A stretch of DNA of 57,357 nucleotides, taken from the NCBI GenBank assembly GCA_013314715.1, contig JABUFC010000017.1, positions 1 through 57,357 on the forward strand, written 5' to 3'. The DNA comes from Bacteroidales bacterium. Its GTDB lineage: Bacteria > Bacteroidota > Bacteroidia > Bacteroidales > GWA2-32-17. A model generated the notes under the pieces. It saw nothing but the letters and a program-made list of their open reading frames with translations. It searched no databases and was not told the DNA's origin. Numbering within the stretch: the stretch's first letter is position 1; every line of letters starts with the position of its first letter. A program made the position numbers and the translations under genes. Of this stretch, positions 17,052 to 26,901 are shown piece by piece.

Positions 17052-17232
17052 AAATAAAAGTTTTTAAATTTATCTTTTCAAAGAAATTTATATACTATTA
17101 AGTAAATATAAAGCTAATGTTATTTTATTGTTAACCCTTAATTTGTTTAAGTTTCAAAATGTTTAAATTTATGTTTATTAACATAAATTTTTAAAGCTTT
17201 AAATGGATTAGTTTAATTGAAAATTAATAATA

Positions 17233-17260
17233 AAAGCTGTCATTTAATTATGACAGCTTT
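17233..17260 (-). terminator. Terminator of the TonB receptor gene
   Basis: AAAGCTGTCA (17233-17242), 8-base loop, TGACAGCTTT (17251-17260), with an AT-rich run after it on the minus strand. Separates the receptor (stop at 17305) from the lipoprotein gene. Confidence 0.8.
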
Positions 17261-17304
17261 ATCTTGAGACATTTTCTTATTAATTAGAGATAATTAAATA
17301 TTGT

Positions 17305-20109
17305 TTAAAAATTTAATGATAGACCTACATTAACATTTCTATCAGTTTTGTATTTAGCAATGGTTTCGTCGTTTATGTTGATTTTACCATCTTCGTTAGA
17401 ATCTTGCATAAAATGTGAGGCAGCATTTAATAAATTGTTAATATTTAATGTAACTTTAAAGTTACGTGAAAATTTATAACTTATGGTTAAATCTAAGTTA
17501 TTTTTTGGAAGTTCGTAGATATTAGCAGTACCGTAAGTACCAACCACATATATGCGTTTTCCTATGATGTTGTAAACTAAATTTGCTTGTAATCCAGTAT
17601 ATGAATTTTGATAATAAAAACCTGCATTGATAATATAAGGTGATTGTCCCATTAATGGGCGTTGCGAATGTTGTCCTTTTGCTTCTTCACCTAAATTAAC
17701 GATGCTATATATGTACGCTGCATTTACAAGAATACCGGTTTTCTCAAAAAATTTATTTTTGGGCAGCAATGTTGCAAGTGATTTTCTTATTTCAGTTTCA
17801 ATACCATAATTAGAGGCCGATGGTGCATTTCTATAAGTAAAATTTCTTGTTCCACCGCTTCCTGAGCCTGGTATATAGTACATTTCAATAGCATTACTAA
17901 ATTTTTTATAGAACAAACCAATATTAATAATTTCGGTAGGTTCAGGGTAATATTCCCAGCGTAAATCAAGATTATGTATATTGGCATCTTTTAATGATTC
18001 GTTACCAATTAAAACATTGTTTAAACTAAAATCATAATACGAAAATGGAGCTAGCTCTCTAAATTCTGGACGGTTAATCGATTTAAAATATGCCAAACGT
18101 AAAATATTTTTATCATTGAAAGCATATGTTGTATTTAAAGATGGTAAAATTGAAAATATTGGATTTTCAACAACAACGGCTTTATTGCTATAATTTCTAC
18201 TATATAAAGATTGTATATTGTATTCATTCCTAATACCAGCAATAACCTGAATTTTTTTTATGAGCTTAAATGATATAGACGCATAGGCAAACAATTGATT
18301 GTTTTCTGCAGTATATTGATCGCTTGGATTTGTTCCTTCGGTAAGTAAAAATCCGTTGCTGTTCATATTTTGTTCGGTAAAAAGTTGGTCAATGCTTTCG
18401 TTTAAAAGGCTGTTATCGAAACTTGAACTATTGGCTTTTTTGTATGACATCCATCGAGCTTTGAAAGTTCTTTTTCTTGATTCCATTCCAACTCCACCTT
18501 TTATTTTAAATAATTCAGTTTGTTCATTATTTACAAAAGTTTGTTTATAATTGATATTACCTCCAAAAGTGTTTTCGTTGAGTTTAGCAAAAAATCTGCC
18601 TGCATCTAAAGTCGATGCAGAAGGAGCAATGATAACCTGATAATTTTGATTAGAATCATCACCAATACTTTTGGTTGTTCTTATTCTTCTATAATCAGGC
18701 TGATTATTTAATGTATATGAATAAAATGTATTCCAAGTTAAACTACTTAAATCGTTATTAAAGTTATGTTCTCCTTGTAATTGTGTATTGTATAATGTTC
18801 GTTCTTGATAATTGAAAGAATAATTTCTAACTAAAGAACCTTCTTCGAAATTAATACCTTCTCTATATACGGTTTGATTGCTATTACTTTGACTTAAAAG
18901 ATTTTTAAATTCTACAATATTTTTTGAAGAAATATTAAAGACAAAATTTTGAAGTCCAATTAAATTGTTTTTTTCTTGATAAATGTGGTCGGTATAGTGA
19001 TAAATGGTATCGCTGTGTTGTGTTTGCATATCATACGAGTTGTAGTTATACATATCAGCAATATACGATTGTTTGCTAGTAGAGTATCCTATTGATGTAA
19101 ATGAAACGCCCGAAGTATTAAATAAATGTAGTTTTCTGCCAAGTGTAAAATTAAAACTTTGGTCAGGTAAAGCATTTTTTGATTTTAACGCCCAATTATT
19201 AGATAATTTTTTTGAAGCTTCAAAAACTTCATTATTACTTAATGTATTTAGGTTGGCTGGAAAATGATCGGGTAAGTTTCTATAACCATTATTAAATCCT
19301 AAAAATTCAGTTTTTCCGTGTTGATCGGTTTTAAATGTATTAAAAGTTGTATATTGGTTATATTTGGTTCCATAGGTTATATTTGTAAAATTGCTATCAA
19401 CATATTTTTTTGTAAATACTTGAATAGCTCCACCACTAAAATCGCCAGGTAGCTCAGCCGATCCGGTTTTATATACCATGATTCTTTCAACAATGCTCGA
19501 TGGAAGCATATCGAAAGCAAAGGCTTTTTTATCATTTTCAAAACTGGGTGCTGTACCTTCGTTTAGTAAGGTGGTATTATAACGATCGGATAATCCTCTA
19601 ATTGTTACAAAGCGATTGTCGGTAATGGTAATGCCGGGAATACGCTTAACGACTTCGGCTGTATTTTTATCTTGATTTTTTGTAATTTGTTCGTTAGAAA
19701 CTCCATTTACAACTTGTTCACTTTTTTTTATGTCTTGAATAACGGATGCTTCGGTGTGTACTACACGTTGAGCTAAAACACTAACTTCGTTTAAGTTAAG
19801 CGAACTTTCGTTTAGGTATAATTCTAAGTTAGGGGTATTGGTGCTAATATTAAATTTTTTTAGCGTATCGGGTTCGTAACCAACATAACTTACAACAATA
19901 TCGTAAATACCTTTGGGCACATTGGTTATTTTAAATTGTCCATCTAGGTCGGTCGAAGCTCCCCACGATGTTCCAATAATAAAAACCGATGCACCTGGAA
20001 GTGTTTCTTTGGTTTTTTTGTCAAAAACTTTACCGCTTAAAATTGCATGTTGTTGAGCATTTAATCCAATGCAACTCAATAAAAATACAATGCTAAAAAA
20101 TCTTCTCAT
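17305..20109 (-). CDS. TonB-dependent receptor with carboxypeptidase-regulatory N-domain
   Basis: 934 residues. Signal peptide MRRFFSIVFLLSCIGLNAQ. A carboxypeptidase-regulatory-like domain (about 24-105: GKVFDKKTKETLPGASVFI) is followed by a plug (about 135-235) with RIPGITITDNRFVTIRGLSDRY and GDFSGGAIQVFTKK, then a long beta barrel ending in Phe (VGLSLNF), as outer-membrane barrels do. Imports or binds a large or scarce nutrient using TonB energy. No SusD-like partner is present, so it is not a typical SusCD pair. The nearby lipoprotein may be its surface partner. Confidence 0.92.
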   Translation of the reverse strand: MRRFFSIVFLLSCIGLNAQQHAILSGKVFDKKTKETLPGASVFIIGTSWGASTDLDGQFKITNVPKGIYDIVVSYVGYEPDTLKKFNISTNTPNLELYLNESSLNLNEVSVLAQRVVHTEASVIQDIKKSEQVVNGVSNEQITKNQDKNTAEVVKRIPGITITDNRFVTIRGLSDRYNTTLLNEGTAPSFENDKKAFAFDMLPSSIVERIMVYKTGSAELPGDFSGGAIQVFTKKYVDSNFTNITYGTKYNQYTTFNTFKTDQHGKTEFLGFNNGYRNLPDHFPANLNTLSNNEVFEASKKLSNNWALKSKNALPDQSFNFTLGRKLHLFNTSGVSFTSIGYSTSKQSYIADMYNYNSYDMQTQHSDTIYHYTDHIYQEKNNLIGLQNFVFNISSKNIVEFKNLLSQSNSNQTVYREGINFEEGSLVRNYSFNYQERTLYNTQLQGEHNFNNDLSSLTWNTFYSYTLNNQPDYRRIRTTKSIGDDSNQNYQVIIAPSASTLDAGRFFAKLNENTFGGNINYKQTFVNNEQTELFKIKGGVGMESRKRTFKARWMSYKKANSSSFDNSLLNESIDQLFTEQNMNSNGFLLTEGTNPSDQYTAENNQLFAYASISFKLIKKIQVIAGIRNEYNIQSLYSRNYSNKAVVVENPIFSILPSLNTTYAFNDKNILRLAYFKSINRPEFRELAPFSYYDFSLNNVLIGNESLKDANIHNLDLRWEYYPEPTEIINIGLFYKKFSNAIEMYYIPGSGSGGTRNFTYRNAPSASNYGIETEIRKSLATLLPKNKFFEKTGILVNAAYIYSIVNLGEEAKGQHSQRPLMGQSPYIINAGFYYQNSYTGLQANLVYNIIGKRIYVVGTYGTANIYELPKNNLDLTISYKFSRNFKVTLNINNLLNAASHFMQDSNEDGKININDETIAKYKTDRNVNVGLSLNF

Positions 20110-20148
20110 ACTACATAAAATTATCTATACAAATGAAGATTTTTTATG

Positions 20149-20156
20149 CAAAGTTA
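20149..20156 (-). promoter_or_regulatory. -7 element of the TonB receptor gene
   Basis: TAACTTTG on the minus strand (20156-20149) fits TAnnTTTG; the ATG is at 20109. No good -33 match, which may mean an activator or alternative sigma factor is needed. Confidence 0.45.
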
Positions 20157-20191
20157 TGGTTAAGTCAACTTTAAGAAATTGTTAAGACTTT

Positions 20192-21415
20192 CTATTCGTC
20201 TTCGTTTGGCTCAGGTTTCTGTGCTTTAGATTTTTGCCAAAAATGATTGTTAGGGTATAAAATGTCTATGATGGCTCTTTGATTAATGGGATGATCTGTT
20301 TTTTTATTTTTTAAAGCCACTATGGTAATAGTGTCGTGAGGGATATGCATAATTACCGACTGGTATCCTTGCCACCAACCCGAATGGAAATATATGGGCA
20401 TGGTGTCGTTTAAAAAATACATTTTCCATCCAAAGCCATAAAAAACATTGCTTAAGCGAGTTCTAGTTTGTTTTGAAAAAGCACTGTCGATGAAATTTTT
20501 AGGTAAAATATAACCTTTGTATAATGAAGTGTCCCATTTATGTAAATCGTCGATAGTAGTAAAAATTCCTTTATCGCCTTTTACACCGTTTAAATAACAG
20601 AATTTAGCTTCTTGATAAGGAGATAGGTAACCGGTTGCTACTGAAATATTATCAGGTATTTTATTTTCATATACATCGTTGTAGAAAAAACTGTGTTTCA
20701 TGTCTAAAGGTTCAAATATATTTTTTTTAACATATTCATCGAAAGTTAGCCCCGATATTTTTTCTATTATTGCAGCTAAAATTACATAGCCGGTATTGCT
20801 GTATTGGTATTGTTTATTGGGACGAGCATAACATTTTTCGTTAAGTTGAGTCATGTATTCTACAACTTGTTGATTGTTTATAAGCTCATTTTTGTTTAGA
20901 GGGGAATTTTCGAGTTGATATATATAATTTGGCAAACCAGAACGATGGGTGAGGAGCATACGTATAGTAATTCCGGCATAAGGAAAACTTGGATAAATAG
21001 TTCTAATGTCAGTATTGAGCGAAAGTTTTCCTTGAGCTATTAATTGCAAAATAGCAACAGCAGTAAATTGTTTCGAAACAGAACCAATTTGAAAAGCAGT
21101 TTGAGTAGTTATAGGATTTTTTAATTTACGATTGGCATACCCAAAAGCATCTTTATATATTATTTGTCCTTTGTAGCTTACTAATACAGCTCCAGCAAAA
21201 TTTCCCCAAATGAATTGTTTTTTAAAAAAATCAGCTAATTTTTTTCTAATATAAAATGTTTGTTTTGAAATAAAGAATTTTTCAATTGGAGGACTTGGCT
21301 TTTTAATGATTGCAATTTGGGCTTGGTTTGTTTTTCGAACGGATGAAGATTGAGCAGCATAAAATACAATAAACACGATAATTATAATTAATAACGATAC
21401 TACAACCTTACGCAT
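20192..21415 (-). CDS. Membrane-anchored serine hydrolase, class C beta-lactamase fold
   Basis: 407 residues. One N-terminal membrane helix (3-20). Active-site motifs of the beta-lactamase/transpeptidase-like family: SVSK at 112-115 (SxxK), YSN at 205-207 (YxN) and HSG at 344-346 in the place of KTG. Such proteins include D-aminopeptidases, esterases and penicillin-binding-like enzymes; HSG rather than KTG is common in the esterase/peptidase members. Periplasmic, anchored to the inner membrane. The substrate cannot be told from sequence, and beta-lactam resistance should not be assumed. Confidence 0.88.
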   Translation of the reverse strand: MRKVVVSLLIIIIVFIVFYAAQSSSVRKTNQAQIAIIKKPSPPIEKFFISKQTFYIRKKLADFFKKQFIWGNFAGAVLVSYKGQIIYKDAFGYANRKLKNPITTQTAFQIGSVSKQFTAVAILQLIAQGKLSLNTDIRTIYPSFPYAGITIRMLLTHRSGLPNYIYQLENSPLNKNELINNQQVVEYMTQLNEKCYARPNKQYQYSNTGYVILAAIIEKISGLTFDEYVKKNIFEPLDMKHSFFYNDVYENKIPDNISVATGYLSPYQEAKFCYLNGVKGDKGIFTTIDDLHKWDTSLYKGYILPKNFIDSAFSKQTRTRLSNVFYGFGWKMYFLNDTMPIYFHSGWWQGYQSVIMHIPHDTITIVALKNKKTDHPINQRAIIDILYPNNHFWQKSKAQKPEPNEDE

Positions 21416-21594
21416 GTTGACTTTTTAAGTGATTTTTTTCGCAAAATGGCAAATAAAATTGTAAAAAACAAGTATTTTTTTTAAAAGTTCAATAATTCTA
21501 CAAAATAAGTTTTTACAGCTTTTTAATTAAAAAATATAATTAAATATAAATCAAAATATTATGATAGATTTGAGAATGCTTATATAATTAGGAT

Positions 21595-22023
21595 TTAGGG
21601 GATTAAATGTACTTCAATCGTTTTATTACTATCAATATATTTTCCCCAGAGTTCTTTTTCCATGAGTTTTAATATACTCCAGTTGGTAGTGTTATTATTA
21701 GCATTATTATTAAAAATTACGCCTGTTTTATTTGAATTAAATGCCCAAGAACCGTTTTCGCTATAGTTAATTATTCCAAAGGCTTTATAGGTAAGCGTAT
21801 ATGTATAATCTTTTTTTATAGTAAGTACATAATTTTGAAAAACATTGTTAAAATCGTTGGTTTTATCTATTCCGTTTTCAAAATATTGTTTTACGCGCCA
21901 GGTGTTCGATAAGCGTTCTGTTTTAGATATAAAGCTAATGGTTGGTCCTTCGGGGTATTTTTTGCAGCTAATAATAAATAAGGTAAAAATAATTATGCTA
22001 AAACGTAAAATAAATATTTTCAT
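21595..22023 (-). CDS. Small lipoprotein, lipocalin-like
   Basis: 142 residues. Lipobox FIISC gives acylation at Cys 20, followed by KK. The mature part has the NTWRVKQYFENG...YVLTIKKDYTYTLTY...GSWAFN pattern typical of lipocalin-like domains in Bacteroidota lipoproteins. Ligand unknown. Two bases separate it from the gene upstream (22026-22433), so they form an operon. No terminator is obvious in 21416-21594, which is AT-rich and holds no other gene that I can see. Confidence 0.75.
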   Translation of the reverse strand: MKIFILRFSIIIFTLFIISCKKYPEGPTISFISKTERLSNTWRVKQYFENGIDKTNDFNNVFQNYVLTIKKDYTYTLTYKAFGIINYSENGSWAFNSNKTGVIFNNNANNNTTNWSILKLMEKELWGKYIDSNKTIEVHLIP

Positions 22024-22025
22024 TA

Positions 22026-22433
22026 TTATTCATTTTTAGGTTTATCAATGCTTTTTTCCGATTTATTTTCTTGGTTTAGAGGAGTATTATTTTGAGTTGA
22101 CTTGTTTTTATTTTTTTTATCTTTTTTGGGAGGTATATTATCAATAATTATTTCTGCTCCAGGAACGGGTTCGCTTTTTACATTAAATACTCCTTTTTGG
22201 GGTGAAGGGGCGTCTAAGGGTTGTTCTATTTCTTTTTTCGAATCAGATTCTTCTTCTGGTATGATGTTGTCTTTGTTGTTTCCTTCCATAAGTGTATCAT
22301 TTGATGGGCTTTCTAAAATCTTATCAATTTCTTTTTTTGATTTTGCGTGTTCGTCTTTGTTAATTTCAGTGTTTTGACTATATATTGTCATAGTGAATAG
22401 GAAAAAAGCAAAAAGGCTTATTAAAGTTTTCAT
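22026..22433 (-). CDS. Secreted low-complexity protein, unknown
   Basis: 135 residues from the ATG at 22433; the frame extends upstream to 22469 but the signal peptide MKTLISLFAFFLFTMTIYSQ starts here. The mature part is rich in Lys, Glu, Asn, Ser and Pro, with repeated SKKEI(D/E) segments and a lysine run, and is probably disordered. No known domain. Shares an operon with the lipoprotein that follows. Confidence 0.65.
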   Translation of the reverse strand: MKTLISLFAFFLFTMTIYSQNTEINKDEHAKSKKEIDKILESPSNDTLMEGNNKDNIIPEEESDSKKEIEQPLDAPSPQKGVFNVKSEPVPGAEIIIDNIPPKKDKKNKNKSTQNNTPLNQENKSEKSIDKPKNE

Positions 22434-22458
22434 TTTGTTAATTTTTTGATTACTAGTG

Positions 22459-22466
22459 CAAATATA
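22459..22466 (-). promoter_or_regulatory. -7 element of the low-complexity protein/lipoprotein operon
   Basis: TATATTTG on the minus strand (22466-22459), about 25 bases before the ATG at 22433. This supports the shorter start. No clear -33 element. Confidence 0.5.
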
Positions 22467-22557
22467 CAAAATCTTTTGAAATTAAAAATGTTAGGAGCCT
22501 TTAAAGATTTTTATTTACAAACACTCTTCTTTGTTTATTTATATCGAAAAAAATATG

Positions 22558-22565
22558 TAGGTTTG
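22558..22565 (+). promoter_or_regulatory. -7 element of the MORN/mnmA operon
   Basis: TAGGTTTG (22558-22565), with TTTG at 22530-22533 and a somewhat long 24-bp spacer. The predicted leader to the ATG at 22607 is about 35 bases. Confidence 0.5.
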
Positions 22566-22606
22566 TGTACTTTTTATGTAAAAGTTGAGTTAGTATCCAA
22601 AAAACG

Positions 22607-23452
22607 ATGTATCGATATTTTATTATACTGATATTATTTTTGATTTATCAATTTGCTGTTGCTCAAAATGTTGGACAGCCCGGAAATGATAGCATTATAA
22701 ATTACACTGATATTCAAGGCAACAAACAAGGTAAATGGATTCGAAAATATGATAAAGAAAAAATAGCTTATATTGGTTATTTTAAAAATAATAAATTGGT
22801 TGGTAATTATAAACGATGGTATTATTCTGGCGCCTTAAAAGCGGATATAAACTACAATGCCGATGGGTCCATTGGATATGCAAAATTGTATTGGGATAAT
22901 GGAAAACTAATGGCTAAAGGAAAATACATAAATCAAAACATTAAAGATAGCATATGGGAGTATTATGGAACTGATGGAGCTTTGCTTTTAAAAGAATCGT
23001 ATAAAAATGGAGTTTTAAATGGTAATACAGTAGCATATTTTAGAAATGGTAATCGTTCGAAATGTGCACCATATAACGATGGTAAATTAGATGGTATTTA
23101 TAAGGAATACTGGGAAGATATTAGTGGATTGGTTCGTCTGGAAATTACTTACAAAAAAGGGGTTCGATATGGTCCAATAAATGTTTATTTCGACAATGGA
23201 AAAACTTATCTTAAAGGTGAATATTTTAGCGATTTACCTCATGGTAAATGGACCATATACAACAAAGATGGGAAAGTTGAAAAAGAGATGGAATATTATC
23301 ACGGAAAACTCAAAAACGAAGAAAAATATAATGAAGAGTTTAAGCAGCAAATGAAAAAATGGGAACAAATGAAAGGAAAAATTCCCGAACCTACTGAAGA
23401 AGATTTTTATACGCCGAAACAAAAAAGTCAGCAACCACAAAATGAGTACTAA
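22607..23452 (+). CDS. Secreted MORN-type repeat protein, short form
   Basis: 281 residues with signal peptide MYRYFIILILFLIYQFAVAQ. About eight MORN_2-like units with the pattern YYxNGxxKxxxxYxNGxxxGxxxxY (for example WDNGKLMAKGKY, YFDNGKTYLKGEYF). Related in repeat type to the 584-residue protein at 11770-13524 but much shorter, with a charged tail (about 240-281). It overlaps mnmA by 11 bp, an odd partner for a tRNA-modification gene, so co-transcription may be mere packing. Function unknown. Confidence 0.82.
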   Translation: MYRYFIILILFLIYQFAVAQNVGQPGNDSIINYTDIQGNKQGKWIRKYDKEKIAYIGYFKNNKLVGNYKRWYYSGALKADINYNADGSIGYAKLYWDNGKLMAKGKYINQNIKDSIWEYYGTDGALLLKESYKNGVLNGNTVAYFRNGNRSKCAPYNDGKLDGIYKEYWEDISGLVRLEITYKKGVRYGPINVYFDNGKTYLKGEYFSDLPHGKWTIYNKDGKVEKEMEYYHGKLKNEEKYNEEFKQQMKKWEQMKGKIPEPTEEDFYTPKQKSQQPQNEY

Positions 23453-24524
23453 AGTTTTAGTTTGTGTAAGTGGAGGTATTGATAGCTCACTTTCTACACT
23501 TTTATTAAAAGAACAAGGTTTTGATATTATAGCAGCAACGTTTAGAGTTTACGATTCTATTCAGCAAAGTTGTCTCGATAAAATGAAGGGATGTTGTAGT
23601 ATTGAAACCATAGCCGAAGCAAAATATTTTGCAGAACAACAAGGTGTTGAGCATTATATTCTCGATTATCGTGAGTATTTTGCCGATACAGTTATAAATA
23701 ATTTTATTAATCAGTATATTGATGGAAAAACGCCTAATCCTTGCGTATTATGTAATGCAGAAATAAAATGGGGCAAAGTGCTCGATTTTGCTGTCGAAAA
23801 AGGATGTCATTATGTTGCAACGGGTCATTATGCAAGAGTATATAAAAAAAATAACCGATATGTTTTAGCTAAAGGTAAAGATGAGTTAAAAGATCAAAGT
23901 TATTTTTTATGGATGTTAACTCAGGAACAGTTAGCAAAAACCATATTCCCTCTGGGCGAGCTTACTAAGGAACAAGTAAGGTCAATAGCTAAAAAAAAAG
24001 GTTTTTTTAAATTAGCCGAAAAACGTGAAAGTCAAGAAATATGCTTTGTGCCTAATAATGATTATCGTTCTTTTTTAAAAGAACATATAATTGAAATTCA
24101 AAACAAAATAAAAAAAGGAAATTTTATTACTACAGATGGAAAAATTGTGGGGCAGCATCATGGAATAGCTTTCTATACAGTTGGACAGCGAAAGGGATTA
24201 GGTATTGCCTTAGGCGAACCTTATTATATTGTAGAGATTCGTAAAGATACAAACGAAATTGTATTAGGCAAATATGAGGAATTACAGAAAAAATCATTTA
24301 ATGTAGCACAAATTAATATGGTTGCAATAGATGCATTTACTGATGAAATGGAGGTCGAAGTCAAGATTCGATATCGGACTAAACCCATAAAAGCAAAGGT
24401 ATATAATAACCATAAAGGTCAAATTATAGTTAAACCTATTGATCCGATATATGCAGTTACACCCGGACAGTCAGCAGTATTTTATAAAAACGACGAAGTA
24501 TTAGCTGGTGGTATTATTGTTTAA
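23442..24524 (+). CDS. mnmA: tRNA-specific 2-thiouridylase MnmA
   Basis: 360 residues, normal length. PP-loop SGGIDSS at 10-16 binds ATP. Catalytic cysteines: C104 in CVLCN and C201 in QEICF; the DQSYFL motif is at 151-156. It transfers sulfur to C2 of uridine 34 in tRNAs for Lys, Glu and Gln. The C-terminal ~150 residues match the two beta domains of MnmA (HHGIAFYTVGQRKGLGIA). Start ATG overlaps the preceding gene by 11 bp; stop is one base before the next gene's ATG. Confidence 0.97.
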   Translation: MSTKVLVCVSGGIDSSLSTLLLKEQGFDIIAATFRVYDSIQQSCLDKMKGCCSIETIAEAKYFAEQQGVEHYILDYREYFADTVINNFINQYIDGKTPNPCVLCNAEIKWGKVLDFAVEKGCHYVATGHYARVYKKNNRYVLAKGKDELKDQSYFLWMLTQEQLAKTIFPLGELTKEQVRSIAKKKGFFKLAEKRESQEICFVPNNDYRSFLKEHIIEIQNKIKKGNFITTDGKIVGQHHGIAFYTVGQRKGLGIALGEPYYIVEIRKDTNEIVLGKYEELQKKSFNVAQINMVAIDAFTDEMEVEVKIRYRTKPIKAKVYNNHKGQIIVKPIDPIYAVTPGQSAVFYKNDEVLAGGIIV

Positions 24525-24525
24525 T

Positions 24526-26856
24526 ATGAAACTATTTAAACGCCTGTTATTTATACTTTTTTTATTATTGCTAATTTTTATTATTCCGCATATTTTACCT
24601 AAAATAGAATTTAATAGTCCGTATAGTTATGCTTTATATTCGAGTAACGGCAAGTTGTTAGATGCTATGGTAGCCCAAGATGGTCAGTGGCGCATTCCTA
24701 TGATTCAAAATGAAATGCCACATAAAGTAATTATTGCATTGTTATTGTTAGAAGACAAACGTTATTATTATCATAAAGGTGTAGATTATGCTTCATTAAT
24801 TCGTGCTTTATACCAAAATATAAAACATCATAAAGTGATTAGCGGTGGTAGTACTATTTCGATGCAAGTTGCACGCCTTTATTATAAAAATAATCATAGA
24901 ACCTTAACTCAAAAAATTAAAGAAATATTATTGGCATGGTATATGGAATTTACTATGTCAAAAGAAGAAATACTGAAGCTATACCTCCAGAATGCTCCTT
25001 TTGGCGGAAATATAGTAGGAATTGAAACTGCTGCTTGGAAATATTTTGGTTGTTCGGCTTCTTCGTTATCGTGGGCAGAAAGTACTATGCTGGCAACAAT
25101 TCCAAATAATCCAGCTAATATTCATCCTTCAAAAAATAAACAAAAATTAAAAATAAAGCGTAATCGTTTGTTAAAATTACTATATGATGTACATGTTATA
25201 GATAAGCAAACGTATGAGCTTAGCATTGAAGAAGATATTCCCGAAGTAAGTTTAGATTTTCCACATCAAACGCCACATTTGTTGCAATATCTTATAAAGA
25301 AATATCCCAATCAAACCTTATTTAAAACTAGTATTGAAGAAAATATACAGGTATCAATTTATGAGATTTTAGAACGTTACAAAGATGAATATAAAGCCAA
25401 TAATATAAAAAATGTGGCATTAATGGTTTATCGGCTTAAAGATGGTAAAGTAATAGCATATGTAGGTAATTATAAAGAACAAAGCAATCAAAACAATGCA
25501 CATTACGTTAATATTATAGAGTCAAAACGAAGTGGAGGAAGTATTTTAAAGCCATTTTTATATGCTACAATGCTCAACGAAGGAGAGTTGCTGCCCGATA
25601 TGCTCATACCCGATGTACCCATACAAATAGGAAATTTTGCACCTAAAAATTTTAATCGAGGTTACGATGGGGCAGTGAGAGCTCATACAGCATTGGCACG
25701 CTCATTAAATGTGCCCTCTGTTAAAATGTTACAATGGTATGGCATACAACGTTTTATTGATAATTTAAAAGAATTAGGTTTTACTACCATCAACCGTTCA
25801 CAAGATTATTATGGCTTATCGTTAATTTTGGGAGGTTGCGAAATTAAAATGAGCGAGTTAGTAATGGCATATGCAAAAATGGCTTGGAAGTTGACTCATA
25901 AATCTAATGATAATTTTCGATTTTCTTATTTGATAGATGAGATTGAGGATAATCAGGATAATACATTATTAAGTAAAGCTTCGTGTTGGTTAACTTTTAA
26001 TGCAATGCTCGATGTAGAACGTCCCGAAAATGAACGTTATTGGTATTTTTTTGATACGAAACAAAAAATAGCTTGGAAAACAGGAACTAGTTTTGCATTT
26101 CGTGATGCTTGGGCTGTGGGAGTGACTCCTGAATATGTAGTAGCTGTTTGGGTTGGAAATGCAACAGGTGAGGGTAGTGCAGAGTTGACTGGTATTAAAA
26201 AAGCAGCACCTATATTATTCGAAGTGTTTTCTATTCTACCCTATACTAATAAATGGTTTGCTACCCCATATGATGATTTACAATTGATCGAAACATGCAG
26301 GCAAAGTGGATATCCTGCTTCGATATGGTGTACCGATAAAGTAAAAAGCCTTGCCCCTAAAACAAGTATTAAAGTTAAAGTTTGCCCTTACCATAGGGAG
26401 TTTTTTTTAGATAGTTCAGCTACATATCGTGTGCATAGCGATTGTGAATCGGTACATAATATGGTAAAAAAAGTATTCTTTGTTTTGCCCCCTACTATGG
26501 AATTTTATTATCGAAAACATAATGCTTGGTATAAAACGTTACCTGCCTATCGTAACGATTGCGAGCAATCACATATAGAATCAAAGCAAAATATTGATTT
26601 TGTTTATCCGCAACAATATACAAATGTGATTATACCTCGTAACCTTGATGGTACTTATAGTAGCACTTTGTTCGAAGTAAGTCATCGTTTTGTTTCGACT
26701 ATTGTTTATTGGTATTTAGACGGTAAATTTATCGGACAAACGCAAAATAAACATCAGATGCCTATCGCCACAACTATGGGGAAACATACCATTACTGTTC
26801 AAGATGAGTATGGCGAAACAAAACAAATAGAATTTAATGTAGTAAATGAGCCTTAA
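24526..26856 (+). CDS. pbpC: Penicillin-binding protein 1C
   Basis: 776 residues from the ATG at 24526 (one base after the mnmA stop). One N-terminal membrane anchor (5-24). A glycosyltransferase domain (about 60-230) has the EDKRYYYHKGVD motif (E76) and GGSTISMQ. A transpeptidase domain follows with SILK as the SxxK motif and KTGTS. The last ~90 residues match the PBP1C-specific C-terminal domain. It polymerises and cross-links peptidoglycan in the periplasm. In other bacteria pbpC usually lies next to an alpha-2-macroglobulin gene; that partner is absent here. Confidence 0.95.
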   Translation: MKLFKRLLFILFLLLLIFIIPHILPKIEFNSPYSYALYSSNGKLLDAMVAQDGQWRIPMIQNEMPHKVIIALLLLEDKRYYYHKGVDYASLIRALYQNIKHHKVISGGSTISMQVARLYYKNNHRTLTQKIKEILLAWYMEFTMSKEEILKLYLQNAPFGGNIVGIETAAWKYFGCSASSLSWAESTMLATIPNNPANIHPSKNKQKLKIKRNRLLKLLYDVHVIDKQTYELSIEEDIPEVSLDFPHQTPHLLQYLIKKYPNQTLFKTSIEENIQVSIYEILERYKDEYKANNIKNVALMVYRLKDGKVIAYVGNYKEQSNQNNAHYVNIIESKRSGGSILKPFLYATMLNEGELLPDMLIPDVPIQIGNFAPKNFNRGYDGAVRAHTALARSLNVPSVKMLQWYGIQRFIDNLKELGFTTINRSQDYYGLSLILGGCEIKMSELVMAYAKMAWKLTHKSNDNFRFSYLIDEIEDNQDNTLLSKASCWLTFNAMLDVERPENERYWYFFDTKQKIAWKTGTSFAFRDAWAVGVTPEYVVAVWVGNATGEGSAELTGIKKAAPILFEVFSILPYTNKWFATPYDDLQLIETCRQSGYPASIWCTDKVKSLAPKTSIKVKVCPYHREFFLDSSATYRVHSDCESVHNMVKKVFFVLPPTMEFYYRKHNAWYKTLPAYRNDCEQSHIESKQNIDFVYPQQYTNVIIPRNLDGTYSSTLFEVSHRFVSTIVYWYLDGKFIGQTQNKHQMPIATTMGKHTITVQDEYGETKQIEFNVVNEP

Positions 26857-26901
26857 AATGGCATAGAGTTTGAAATATAATTGCATCAAAAAAATATAAC
26901 T

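Noticed and set aside
20192-21415. Antibiotic-resistance beta-lactamase
   Set aside because: The fold and SxxK/YxN motifs fit a broad hydrolase family; the protein is membrane-anchored and has HSG in place of KTG, so resistance is not supported.
11770-23452. Toxin-antitoxin systems, from the usual YwqK-family antitoxin label of the MORN proteins
   Set aside because: Both proteins have signal peptides and long repeat arrays, and no toxin gene is adjacent.
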